Notes under the pieces: generated by a model
Told to the model about the DNA's origin: nothing
Databases searched by the model: none
The model's input: only the letters and a program-made list of their open reading frames with translations
Program-made: the position numbers and the translations under genes
Part shown: piece after piece, positions 1-7,216 of the stretch
How the letters are laid out: each line of letters starts with the position of its first letter
How positions within the stretch are numbered: the first letter of the stretch is position 1
Origin: Flammeovirgaceae bacterium UBA4659
Lineage (GTDB): Bacteria > Bacteroidota > Bacteroidia > Cytophagales > Cyclobacteriaceae
Direction: 5' to 3'
NCBI GenBank assembly: GCA_002405445.1
Contig: DHLV01000207.1
Span: 1-13,454 of the forward strand
Length of the DNA: 13,454 nucleotides

Positions 1-9
1 GATTACCCC

Positions 10-618
10 ATGAGCTACCTCGAGTTTTTTGGGACACTCTCAGGCGCAGTGGCAGTGTGGCTGTCGGCAAAAGAAAAGGTTTGGAGTTGGCCTATCGGCC
101 TCATCAATGTAACGTTATTATTCTTCCTGTTCTTTCAAGTGCAATTGTACCCCGATATGTTCTTGCAGGTTTTCTTTTTTATTACCAACCTGATGGGCTG
201 GTGGCGGTGGACGCACCCCGCCAGAGCGGAAGAAAACAAAAAACATCAATTGAAGGTCACGCGCATCAGCCTCCGGGAGTTCATTTTGTTTTCGTCAGTT
301 GGCGTTACCGGCACTATTGTTTTTGGTTTGTTTGCCACGCGTTTGCACGAGTGGTGGCCGGGTGTTTTCAGCTTGCCAAGTGCATTTCCATTTGCCGATT
401 CGTTTGTCACCATGATGAGCATTGTTGCCACTTACTTGATGGTGCAAAAGAAAGTGGAGTGCTGGCTGGTTTGGATTTTGGTGGATGTGGTGGCGTGCAT
501 GTTGTATTTTTCAAAGGGTATCTATCTATTGGGTATCGAGTATGTGGTGTTTTGCGTTTTGGCTGCCTTTGGTTTTTGGAATTGGCGCCATGTGAGTTTT
601 CAAACGGCTGCCGGTTGA
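10..618 (+). CDS. pnuC: PnuC-family nicotinamide riboside transporter
   Basis: 202-residue integral membrane protein, close to the usual PnuC size, with about seven hydrophobic segments. PnuC proteins carry nicotinamide riboside across the inner membrane by facilitated diffusion, and uptake is driven by phosphorylation inside the cell. Family features visible: an N-terminal block at residues 27-67 ending in GWWRW, and the C-terminal block at about 130-160 with D130, E150, W152, W155 and D159, followed by the last helix ending in FWNWRH. The ATG at 10 is the first visible start; the frame is open to the left window edge, so a slightly longer form cannot be excluded. The next gene, a ribosylnicotinamide kinase, starts two bases after this stop, which argues for nicotinamide riboside rather than thiamine (the substrate of the related PnuT) as cargo. 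Any promoter lies outside the window. Confidence 0.93.
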   Translation: MSYLEFFGTLSGAVAVWLSAKEKVWSWPIGLINVTLLFFLFFQVQLYPDMFLQVFFFITNLMGWWRWTHPARAEENKKHQLKVTRISLREFILFSSVGVTGTIVFGLFATRLHEWWPGVFSLPSAFPFADSFVTMMSIVATYLMVQKKVECWLVWILVDVVACMLYFSKGIYLLGIEYVVFCVLAAFGFWNWRHVSFQTAAG

Positions 619-620
619 GT

Positions 621-1127
621 ATGGTGAAATTGATTTGTTTATACGGCCCTGAAAGCACGGGCAAATCGGTGATGGCACAACAGCTGGCAGCCCTTTACCA
701 TACCGAATGGGTGCCCGAAGTAGCGCGCGAGTTTGTTTCAAGCAACCATTTCACAACAGCAGATATCATCAACATTGCACATGAGCATGTGAGGCGCATC
801 GAAGAAAAAAAGAAAACGGCTAATCGTTTTCTCTTTTGCGATACCGACATCATCACCACACAAATCTATTGCAACCACTACCTACACACAGTGCCACCTG
901 TTTTGTTTGAATTGGAACGGCAAGTGAAATTTGATGCTTACTTTTTGTTTGATGTTGATGTGCCCTGGGTAGCCGATAACATGCGCGACCTTGCTCACAT
1001 GCGCAGCCAAATGCTTGAGGTTTTTAAGTACGAACTTGAGAACAGGGGCTTACCCTATACGTTAGTTCAAGGTAACTGGTCGCAAAGACGGGAGATCGTT
1101 CAACAAAAACTACAAACATTGAATTGA
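621..1127 (+). CDS. NadR-like ribosylnicotinamide kinase (AAA_28-type P-loop ATPase)
   Basis: 168 residues. Probable reaction: nicotinamide riboside + ATP to NMN + ADP in the cytoplasm, trapping what PnuC brings in. Seen: Walker A GPESTGKS at residues 9-16; the NadR-type segment EVAREFV near 33-39; DTDIITTQ at 74-81, matching the DTD-ITTQ motif of the NadR kinase domain; and DVPWV at 113-117 with the following D-LR-like segment. It covers only the kinase part of the multidomain NadR; there is no N-terminal NMN adenylyltransferase or HTH repressor domain, so NMN must be adenylylated by another enzyme. I chose the ATG at 621 because it directly precedes the P-loop strand and lies two bases after the pnuC stop, giving likely translational coupling. 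A longer open frame runs upstream but is only the shadow of pnuC. Confidence 0.88.
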   Translation: MVKLICLYGPESTGKSVMAQQLAALYHTEWVPEVAREFVSSNHFTTADIINIAHEHVRRIEEKKKTANRFLFCDTDIITTQIYCNHYLHTVPPVLFELERQVKFDAYFLFDVDVPWVADNMRDLAHMRSQMLEVFKYELENRGLPYTLVQGNWSQRREIVQQKLQTLN

Positions 1128-1138
1128 TCACCGTCTTT

Positions 1139-1281
1139 CTAGAAGCCATCTCAAAAATACATCACCATGTCAGGTTCGGACTGTCGAAACCGGGTTTCAG
1201 TACCGAATAGCCTTCGCCAAGCCTGCCTGGCAGGCTGTCTCAGGCTGACAATTTAAAATTGATTTTTGAGACGGCTTCTAG
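1139..1281. mobile_element. MITE-like element: 16-bp terminal inverted repeats flanked by CTAG
   Basis: A 135-bp non-coding unit (1143-1277) lies between two CTAG copies (1139-1142 and 1278-1281). Its ends, AAGCCATCTCAAAAAT and ATTTTTGAGACGGCTT, are inverted repeats matching at 15 of 16 positions (A1148 opposite C1272). The interior is strongly structured: one stem of GAAACC/GGTTTC (1186-1191 with 1193-1198) extended by TTCGG/CCGAA (1175-1179 with 1203-1207), and a near-perfect 17-base palindrome at 1220-1236. Ends of the type GAGAC(G/A)GCTT next to TTTTTGAG resemble those of some bacterial IS elements, and a 4-bp CTAG duplication is the kind IS5-like elements produce; both points are from memory. 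Because CTAG is itself a palindrome, it could be part of the repeat rather than a target duplication. The long stem followed by a T-run (1284-1289) could also act as a terminator for the pnuC unit. Confidence 0.6.
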
Positions 1282-1298
1282 CATTTTTTCTATTTTTG
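1266..1298 (+). promoter_or_regulatory. Putative Bacteroidota-type promoter at the MITE edge
   Basis: TATTTTTG at 1291-1298 matches the -7 consensus TAnnTTTG exactly. A TTTG-like -33 candidate (TTG at 1266-1268) sits inside the right terminal repeat of the MITE-like element, 22 bases upstream, slightly longer than usual. Transcription would start around 1303-1305, at or just before the GTG at 1307 of the next gene. Confidence 0.4.
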
Positions 1299-1306
1299 CG
1301 CCCACT

Positions 1307-1651
1307 GTGAAAAAGCCGATCGCCACTGCCAAAAAGTATCTGAAGCCACTTTCGTGGATGGCAGTTGTGTTGTTTTTGTTTTTGATTCCGTGCCAGCAGC
1401 TCAGCAGCAAGGTGCTTGAGGATGCGCCTGAATTAGAAGAATGTTGCCTGACGGTTGACCAAGTAGAAAACTTCTCCGAGTTTAAGACCGCTGAAACGAA
1501 TGGTGCTGCCGAGCACTCCAATGAAGCCGTTTGGTTGAAGTGCGATCAACCCATGCAGGCTATTTTTCAAAATCAAGAGCCATTCCGCCATTCGGGTGCT
1601 TCAACGTACAAAATCCCACGCACCATTTTATTCAAAGTGTTTAGAATCTGA
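1307..1651 (+). CDS. Hypothetical small secreted or membrane-anchored protein at the head of the efflux cluster
   Basis: I do not recognise this protein. With the GTG at 1307 it has 114 residues: a basic N-terminus (MKKP, then K9, K10, K13), a hydrophobic stretch at about 15-28, then a polar region. This reads as a signal peptide or anchor; there is no proper lipobox, since C29 is preceded by proline. It carries a C46-C47 pair plus C79, H70 and H95, which could bind metal, and ends in a basic, aliphatic tail. The GTG is chosen because it gives the best n-region and lies just behind a TAnnTTTG promoter; an internal ATG at 1358 would give 97 residues and remove the basic region. Small secreted proteins are common just ahead of CzcA-like pumps in Bacteroidota, so an accessory role in metal handling is an inference from position. 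Confidence 0.5.
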   Translation: MKKPIATAKKYLKPLSWMAVVLFLFLIPCQQLSSKVLEDAPELEECCLTVDQVENFSEFKTAETNGAAEHSNEAVWLKCDQPMQAIFQNQEPFRHSGASTYKIPRTILFKVFRI

Positions 1652-1653
1652 TC

Positions 1654-1671
1654 GATACCGGCACGGGTATC
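1654..1671 (+). other. Intercistronic hairpin
   Basis: GATACC (1654-1659) pairs with GGTATC (1666-1671) over a six-base loop, three bases after the stop of the small protein and 27 bases before the porin start. Only three T residues follow, so it is at best a weak terminator or an mRNA processing/stability element. Confidence 0.25.
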
Positions 1672-1698
1672 ATTTCTCACATCAGATAGTAATTAAAC

Positions 1699-2865
1699 AT
1701 GAAAAATATTTTCTTGGCATTTATTGCCATGGCAGCCTGCGTGTGCTGCCGCAGCCAGAGCCTGGATTCTACCGGGCAATTGGCTTACAAAGAGGATCGG
1801 CATTGGCCGCGCAAGGGAAAACTTACGCTGCACGGCTACTTTGACTTTATGTATGCAGCCGCATTACAAGACCCCAATCGGGCCACGTCAGTTGACTTTG
1901 GCCGCAGGCAGTTCACCAGCTCACCACTCTACTCAGATAAGTTCACACTCCCCTATGCGTATGTCGGTTCAACTTACGAGATCAACCAACTTACCCTGCG
2001 CCTGGCCTTGCACATGGGCGACATTGTAGAGTCGCTGTATGCGCAGGAGTTGGAATCCATGCGCATGGTGCGCGAGGCGAGCCTCCACTACCAGTTCACA
2101 AAAAAGTTTTCGATGGAGGCGGGCATCTTCCCCTCGCTTTACGGTTTCGAAATCTTTTTGAGCAAAGAAAACCTGCATGCCACCCGCGGGTACATTGCTG
2201 ACTTTGCCCCCGATTATGAAGCCGGTGTGCGTTTTAAGTACCAGATCAACAACGAGTGGTCGGCTCGCGTCATGCTCCTCAATGGCTGGCAAGAGGTGAA
2301 AGACTCCAACGGCAAGAAGGCGCTGGGGTTTGTGGCGCAATACGACAACCACAAGAGCACGTTCTTCAATCTGGGAATATATCTGGGTGATGTGCGCGAC
2401 ATTGGCGAGCCTTTCTCGCGCCACCGGGTATACCACAATATTTTTTTGAAGCATGTGCACGGGCGATGGACGTTGGTGCCCATGCTGGATTTTGCAGCAC
2501 AACTGCAAAGCGAAGACAGCAACAAAGAGTTGTGGATGTGGGCACCGGCATTTTCAATTCGTTACAAGGTATCCGACAACTGGGGAGTGGCGTCCAGGTG
2601 GGATATGGTGCATGATCCGCAAAACATGATACCGGAGTTGAATGGCAAACTGGTAACGCCAAGTCTGATTACCCAGGCAAATAACCCCAATGGGTGGCAG
2701 TCAAATAGCGTTACGCTCACGCTCGAGCGCATTCTCAGCGAAAACTTCACCATTCGTATGGAAAGTAGGTACGCATTAAGCAAAGATGCGCTATTTTTGG
2801 CCGGCCCAACGAATTTGGTCAATGATGATGGATACATACTCATTTCAATGGCCGCAAACTTCTGA
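1699..2865 (+). CDS. Outer-membrane beta-barrel protein, BBP2/OmpL-like putative porin
   Basis: 388 residues with an N-terminal signal peptide (hydrophobic 4-16, likely cleaved around RSQ-S at 20-21). The mature part is rich in alternating beta strands and ends in phenylalanine, as outer-membrane barrels do. It resembles the putative beta-barrel porin-2 family (OmpL-like, bbp2): GYFDFMY at 46-52, MGD near 106-108, a GIFPSLYGFE segment at 142-151 followed by TRGYIADFAPDYEAG at 162-176, and LLNGWQ at 193-198. A diffusion role is assumed for the family; the substrate is unknown. The stop is only three bases before the ATG of the RND pump, so the two are almost certainly co-transcribed, suggesting that this barrel works with the metal pump, for example by altering envelope permeability. 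Family assignment is from remembered sequence patterns. Confidence 0.75.
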   Translation: MKNIFLAFIAMAACVCCRSQSLDSTGQLAYKEDRHWPRKGKLTLHGYFDFMYAAALQDPNRATSVDFGRRQFTSSPLYSDKFTLPYAYVGSTYEINQLTLRLALHMGDIVESLYAQELESMRMVREASLHYQFTKKFSMEAGIFPSLYGFEIFLSKENLHATRGYIADFAPDYEAGVRFKYQINNEWSARVMLLNGWQEVKDSNGKKALGFVAQYDNHKSTFFNLGIYLGDVRDIGEPFSRHRVYHNIFLKHVHGRWTLVPMLDFAAQLQSEDSNKELWMWAPAFSIRYKVSDNWGVASRWDMVHDPQNMIPELNGKLVTPSLITQANNPNGWQSNSVTLTLERILSENFTIRMESRYALSKDALFLAGPTNLVNDDGYILISMAANF

Positions 2866-2868
2866 TGC

Positions 2869-5800
2869 ATGATCGATAAACTCATCGTATTTAGCGTACG
2901 CAATAAACTCTTTATCGGGCTTTTGGTATTAAGCCTGGTTGCCTGGGGAAGCTATTCGTTATCAAAGCTGCCCGTAGATGCGGTGCCGGATGTCACCAGC
3001 AACCAGGTGGACGTTATCACCAACAGCCCCAGCCTGGCTGCTTTGGAAATAGAGCGCTTCATCACGGCTCCGCTGGAAATGGCCATGTCCAATATTCCCG
3101 GTCTGGTAGAGGTGCGATCTGTCTCCAAGTTCGGGCTGTCTGTTGTGAAGTTGGTTTTCGATGACGACACCGATGTGTACTGGGCTCGCCAGCAGGTATT
3201 TGAACGGCTGGAGGCGGTGAAAGCTGACATACCGCAAGAGTTGGGCAAGCCGTATATGGGGCCAGTCTCAACCGGGTTAGGAGAGGTTTTTCAGTATATC
3301 ATACGCCCCAGAGATGCGAACGACAGGTCTTTTTCGCTCACCGAAATCCGCACACTCCAAGATTGGGTCATCCGCAGGCAACTGCTTGGCATCAAAGGCA
3401 TTGCAGAGGTGAGCGGTTTTGGCGGGTATAAAAAGGAATACCAGGCAACGCTGAAACTAGAACGCATGCGCGCCCTGGGCATAACCATCGATCAATTGTA
3501 TGATGCACTCAGCACGGGCAACAGCAATACGGGCGGTGCCTACATCGAAAAAGATAACAAGGCCTATACCATTCGGGGTATCGGTTTGGCCACTACCCTG
3601 GATGAGATCGGCAACACTGTCATCAGGGTTAACAACCGCATCCCTATTTTGGTGAAAGATGTGGCCGATGTTGATTTTGGCCACAGTATCCGCTACGGTG
3701 CGATTACCGTCAACGGTGAGGGTGAACAAGTGGGTGGCATCATTATGATGGTGAAAGGAGAAAACGGAAGCGCGGTGATCAGGCGCATCAAAGAGCGCAT
3801 GAAGATCATTCAGGCCCGCCTGCCCGAGGGGTTGGTGATTGAACCCTTTATCGACCGCGAGAAAATTGTTTCCAAAGCAATTAAGACTGTAGGCACCAAC
3901 TTGGTAGAGGGAGCTTTGATTGTGGTGCTGGTGATACTGGCATTTTTGGGTAACTGGCGCGCTAGTTTATTGGCTGCCTCGGTTATTCCACTTTCTATGT
4001 TGTTTGCATTTGGCCTCATGCGCCAGTTTGGTGTGGTCGGTAACCTCATGAGTTTGGGCGCCATCGATTTTGGTCTGTTGGTAGACCCTTCCATCATCAT
4101 TGTAGAGTCAGTAGTTTTCTTTCTCGCTTTCGCGATGGGCAAGCACGCCAAAGAAGAAGGTATGTCGCAGGTAGAAAAGGAAGACATTATTATTGAAGCC
4201 ACAAAAAAGGTAAAAAAGTCGGTGGTGTTTGGTGGATTGATTATTCTCATCGTGTACTTCCCCATACTCACCCTTACCGGCATAGAAGGAAAAATGTTTG
4301 CGCCCATGGCCAAAACAGTAAGTTTTGCCATTTTGGGTGCCATCATATTGGCGCTCACGTATGTGCCCATGATGAGTTCACTGATTTTAGAACCACCCCA
4401 ATCGGCCGGGCACCATGGTTGGTCAGAGGTGGCAGTGCAGTATTTGTACCGCCTCTACGAGCCACTCATTCGGTTTGGGTTGCGAAGCCGCAATACCATT
4501 ATCGCCATCGCAATCACGATCTTAGTTTCTGGTGTGGTGGCATTTAAGTTTATTGGTGGCGAGTTTATACCCAAACTTGCCGAAGGCGATCTGGTAATAG
4601 AAACCAATTTACCGGTGGGCACTTCCATGACCGAGACCATCGCGCTTAGTAAAAAAATTCAGAAGATGTTGCTTGATGCTTACCCCAATGAGATCGAACG
4701 CATCGTATCCAAAATCGGCACATCTGAGGTGCCTGTCGATCCCATGCCGATGGAAGCCCAGGAGATTGTGGTAGTACTTACCGACAAAAGCGAATGGAAA
4801 AAAGCCCATGACCAGGAGGAACTGGTGGAGCAAATTGCAGTGCTGCTGCAACGCTATCCGGGCATTGTCAACTCCATTCAGCAGCCGATTGAAAACCGTG
4901 TGAATGAGTTGATGAGTGGCGCCCGCACGGATGTGGTGGTAAAACTATTCGGCACCAGCTTAGACACCATGGTTGTGAAGGGCAATCAGATCATCAAAAT
5001 CATTAAAGGGGTAGAAGGTGCTGCCGATGTGCAGGAAAATAAGATTTTTGGCTTGCCACAGATCAACATCAAGTACAACCGTGCGGCCATGGCCCGGTAT
5101 GGAATTACAGTACAACAAGTGAACCGGGCCGTGCTTACGGCTTTTGCCGGTGCGCGTGCCGGTACCGTGTACGAAAATGACAAACGCTTTGATTTAACCC
5201 TTCGTTTGTCTGCTGAAGACCGGGGCAAGGCAGAAAACATTGGGTCATTGATCATGACGGACAATGAGGGCGACCCTATTCCACTAAAGGAGTTGGCAGA
5301 TATTTACGAAGAGGTAGGCCCCTCTGAAATTGGGCACGAAAACCTGCAGCGGAGAATGAATATCGGCTTCAACGTGCGCGGCCGCGATCTGGAGTCTGTG
5401 GTAAATGATGCGATGAAACAGATTGGTGAAAAAGTGAATTTGCCAGCGGGTTATGTGGTAGAGTTTGGGGGCGAGTTTGAAAACTTCAGGCGCGCCAAGG
5501 CACGGCTGGCCATTGTGGTGCCCATTTCGCTGTTGATTATTTTTGGTTTGCTGTTCGCCACGTTTGGTACCGTCAAAGACAGCTTGTTAATCTACTCCGT
5601 AGTGCCACTTTCAGCTGTGGGCGGTGTGTTTTCCCTGCTCCTGCGCGGAATGAATTTCAGCATCTCCGCGGGCGTGGGCTTCATCGCCCTGTTTGGCATA
5701 GCCGTGCTCAACGGAATCCTGATCATCAGCCGATTCAACGAATTGGAACAAGAGGGCATAACCGATGTGAACGAGCGTGTATTGCAGGGCTTAAGAGATC

Positions 5801-7197
5801 GGTTCCGCCCTGTGTTGATGACCTCGGCCGTGGCTGCCCTCGGTTTTCTGCCCATGGCGCTCTCCACCAGCGCGGGCGCAGAGGTGCAGAAGCCCCTCGC
5901 CACGGTAGTGATTGGCGGGTTGTTTACCGCCACAATTCTAACATTGTTAATTTTGCCCGTGATCTATACATTCTTCATCAATAAGCCCAAAATGCCTAAC
6001 ACAAGTTTTGTTGCTGCCAGTATTGTGCTGTTGCTGTTGACCGCCCCCGCCATGGCACAGCAACACCAGCCAATTACGCTCGACAGCGCCCTGGCGTCTG
6101 CGCTCAAGAGAAACCCTGAGATGACACTTGCACAGCAGCGCATCGACCAACAAGTGGCGCTGAGGCCGGCCATGTTTAATTTGCCAACACCTGATCTGGT
6201 GTTTGAGGCACCCACCGGGCAAGACCTGCGCCCGGGATTGCTGCAGACAATCGAGTACCCGGGGGTGTACACTGCGCAGGGCCGAAGCCAGCGCGCGCGG
6301 GTACGGTTGACCGAAACAGAAAAAGACATCACCATCAACAACCTGAAGTTCCGGTTGCGAAGTGCGTACAACCAGCTGCAATACGCGTTGGCACGCACGC
6401 GCCAGTTGCAAAGCCAGGATTCAGTATATGCCGATTTGCTGAAGGTGAACGAGATACGGTACCGCGTAGGCCAAATTTCGTCTTTAGAGAAAATCAACGG
6501 TGAGTCGCAATACAAGCGGATACAATACACCTTAAAAGTTTCGCGCAACGAATTGCGCAATGCCAAGTACCAGTTTAATTTGTTGATGGGTCGCCCGAAC
6601 GACACCACGTATATCCCGGCAGAAGAGTTGAAGAAGAGCGCTTACATTTTTGAGTTTACACCGGTAGATACTTCATATATCTCAAACAACCCGCTGCTCG
6701 ATTACAGCTATCGCAACGTGGCACTCAACAAAAACCTGTTGAAAGTAGAGCGCAGACGAAGACTGCCGGGCCCCGTGCTTGGATATCTCAACCAAGGCAC
6801 ACCCGATACAGGATTGCAGCCACGCCTGCGGTTGGGTATCACGTTGCCGGTTTGGCAATGGGTGTTTCAGGCAAACGTCAATGCGGCAAAAAAAGGAATT
6901 CAAATCGCCCAAACGCAGCAACAGCTTACAGCCTATCAACTGAACACCGAGTATGCACGGGCCCAGGCTGATTTCAGGCAGTTCAGAGACAACGTAAACT
7001 ATTTTGAAACGGTGGGCCTTACCGAGGCCGCTGAAATATTGCGCAATGCGCGCGAAAGCTTCCGTTTGGGCAGCATCACCTACTACCAGTACCTGCAAAA
7101 CCTGGAGCTTTCGTACACCATCAGGCAGAATTATCTGGAGACTTTAAAGAATTACAACCAAGCAGTCATCAACCTTATTTACCTGAAGGGCGAATGA
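2869..7197 (+). CDS. CusA/CzcA-family heavy-metal efflux RND pump fused to a TolC-like outer-membrane factor
   Basis: 1442 residues in one uninterrupted frame. Residues 1-1041 are a complete HME-RND proton/metal antiporter: TM1 near 13-31, PDVTSNQVDV at 40-49, first periplasmic domain to about 340, TM cluster 345-505 with the TM4 motif GAIDFGLLVD (D400, D406; E413 follows), second periplasmic domain about 565-870 including SIQQPIENRVNEL (669-681), and TM8-12 with GFIALFGIAVLNG (937-949) and the GAEVQKPLATVVIGG block (1003-1017). Residues 1042-1442 are a full TolC-type outer-membrane factor (about 400 residues, two coiled-coil-rich repeats, ending in a tail like LGSITYYQYLQNLE). Such pumps export cations such as Zn, Co, Cd, Cu or Ag; the TM4 motif is more CzcA-like than CusA-like, but the metal is not determined. 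Odd: proline follows D406, where glycine is usual. The porin upstream ends 3 bases before; the CusB-type gene follows after 19 bases. Confidence 0.93.
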   Translation: MIDKLIVFSVRNKLFIGLLVLSLVAWGSYSLSKLPVDAVPDVTSNQVDVITNSPSLAALEIERFITAPLEMAMSNIPGLVEVRSVSKFGLSVVKLVFDDDTDVYWARQQVFERLEAVKADIPQELGKPYMGPVSTGLGEVFQYIIRPRDANDRSFSLTEIRTLQDWVIRRQLLGIKGIAEVSGFGGYKKEYQATLKLERMRALGITIDQLYDALSTGNSNTGGAYIEKDNKAYTIRGIGLATTLDEIGNTVIRVNNRIPILVKDVADVDFGHSIRYGAITVNGEGEQVGGIIMMVKGENGSAVIRRIKERMKIIQARLPEGLVIEPFIDREKIVSKAIKTVGTNLVEGALIVVLVILAFLGNWRASLLAASVIPLSMLFAFGLMRQFGVVGNLMSLGAIDFGLLVDPSIIIVESVVFFLAFAMGKHAKEEGMSQVEKEDIIIEATKKVKKSVVFGGLIILIVYFPILTLTGIEGKMFAPMAKTVSFAILGAIILALTYVPMMSSLILEPPQSAGHHGWSEVAVQYLYRLYEPLIRFGLRSRNTIIAIAITILVSGVVAFKFIGGEFIPKLAEGDLVIETNLPVGTSMTETIALSKKIQKMLLDAYPNEIERIVSKIGTSEVPVDPMPMEAQEIVVVLTDKSEWKKAHDQEELVEQIAVLLQRYPGIVNSIQQPIENRVNELMSGARTDVVVKLFGTSLDTMVVKGNQIIKIIKGVEGAADVQENKIFGLPQINIKYNRAAMARYGITVQQVNRAVLTAFAGARAGTVYENDKRFDLTLRLSAEDRGKAENIGSLIMTDNEGDPIPLKELADIYEEVGPSEIGHENLQRRMNIGFNVRGRDLESVVNDAMKQIGEKVNLPAGYVVEFGGEFENFRRAKARLAIVVPISLLIIFGLLFATFGTVKDSLLIYSVVPLSAVGGVFSLLLRGMNFSISAGVGFIALFGIAVLNGILIISRFNELEQEGITDVNERVLQGLRDRFRPVLMTSAVAALGFLPMALSTSAGAEVQKPLATVVIGGLFTATILTLLILPVIYTFFINKPKMPNTSFVAASIVLLLLTAPAMAQQHQPITLDSALASALKRNPEMTLAQQRIDQQVALRPAMFNLPTPDLVFEAPTGQDLRPGLLQTIEYPGVYTAQGRSQRARVRLTETEKDITINNLKFRLRSAYNQLQYALARTRQLQSQDSVYADLLKVNEIRYRVGQISSLEKINGESQYKRIQYTLKVSRNELRNAKYQFNLLMGRPNDTTYIPAEELKKSAYIFEFTPVDTSYISNNPLLDYSYRNVALNKNLLKVERRRRLPGPVLGYLNQGTPDTGLQPRLRLGITLPVWQWVFQANVNAAKKGIQIAQTQQQLTAYQLNTEYARAQADFRQFRDNVNYFETVGLTEAAEILRNARESFRLGSITYYQYLQNLELSYTIRQNYLETLKNYNQAVINLIYLKGE
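5992..6057 (+). other. Internal signal-peptide-like segment at the RND/TolC junction
   Basis: Residues 1042-1063 of the fused pump begin with a methionine right after the last RND helix and a basic loop (NKPK), continue with a hydrophobic core (VAASIVLLLL, 1048-1057), and end in APAMA followed by QQ. This is what the N-terminus of a separate TolC protein would look like, with a signal peptidase I site after A1063. The RND C-terminus is cytoplasmic, so the segment has the right orientation to carry the TolC part to the periplasm. It may be cleaved, or may stay as a thirteenth helix. Confidence 0.65.
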
Positions 7198-7216
7198 TGC
7201 GGAAAATAACATAGAC

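Noticed and set aside
57..620. A long open frame extending the kinase gene far upstream of 621
   Set aside because: It overlaps pnuC in another frame, has no NadR or membrane features, and the P-loop begins right after the ATG at 621.
2869..7197. Reading the pump and TolC regions as two separate genes
   Set aside because: The frame runs through the junction with no stop, and the fused arrangement is known in Bacteroidota; the internal ATG at 5992 is noted as an alternative only.
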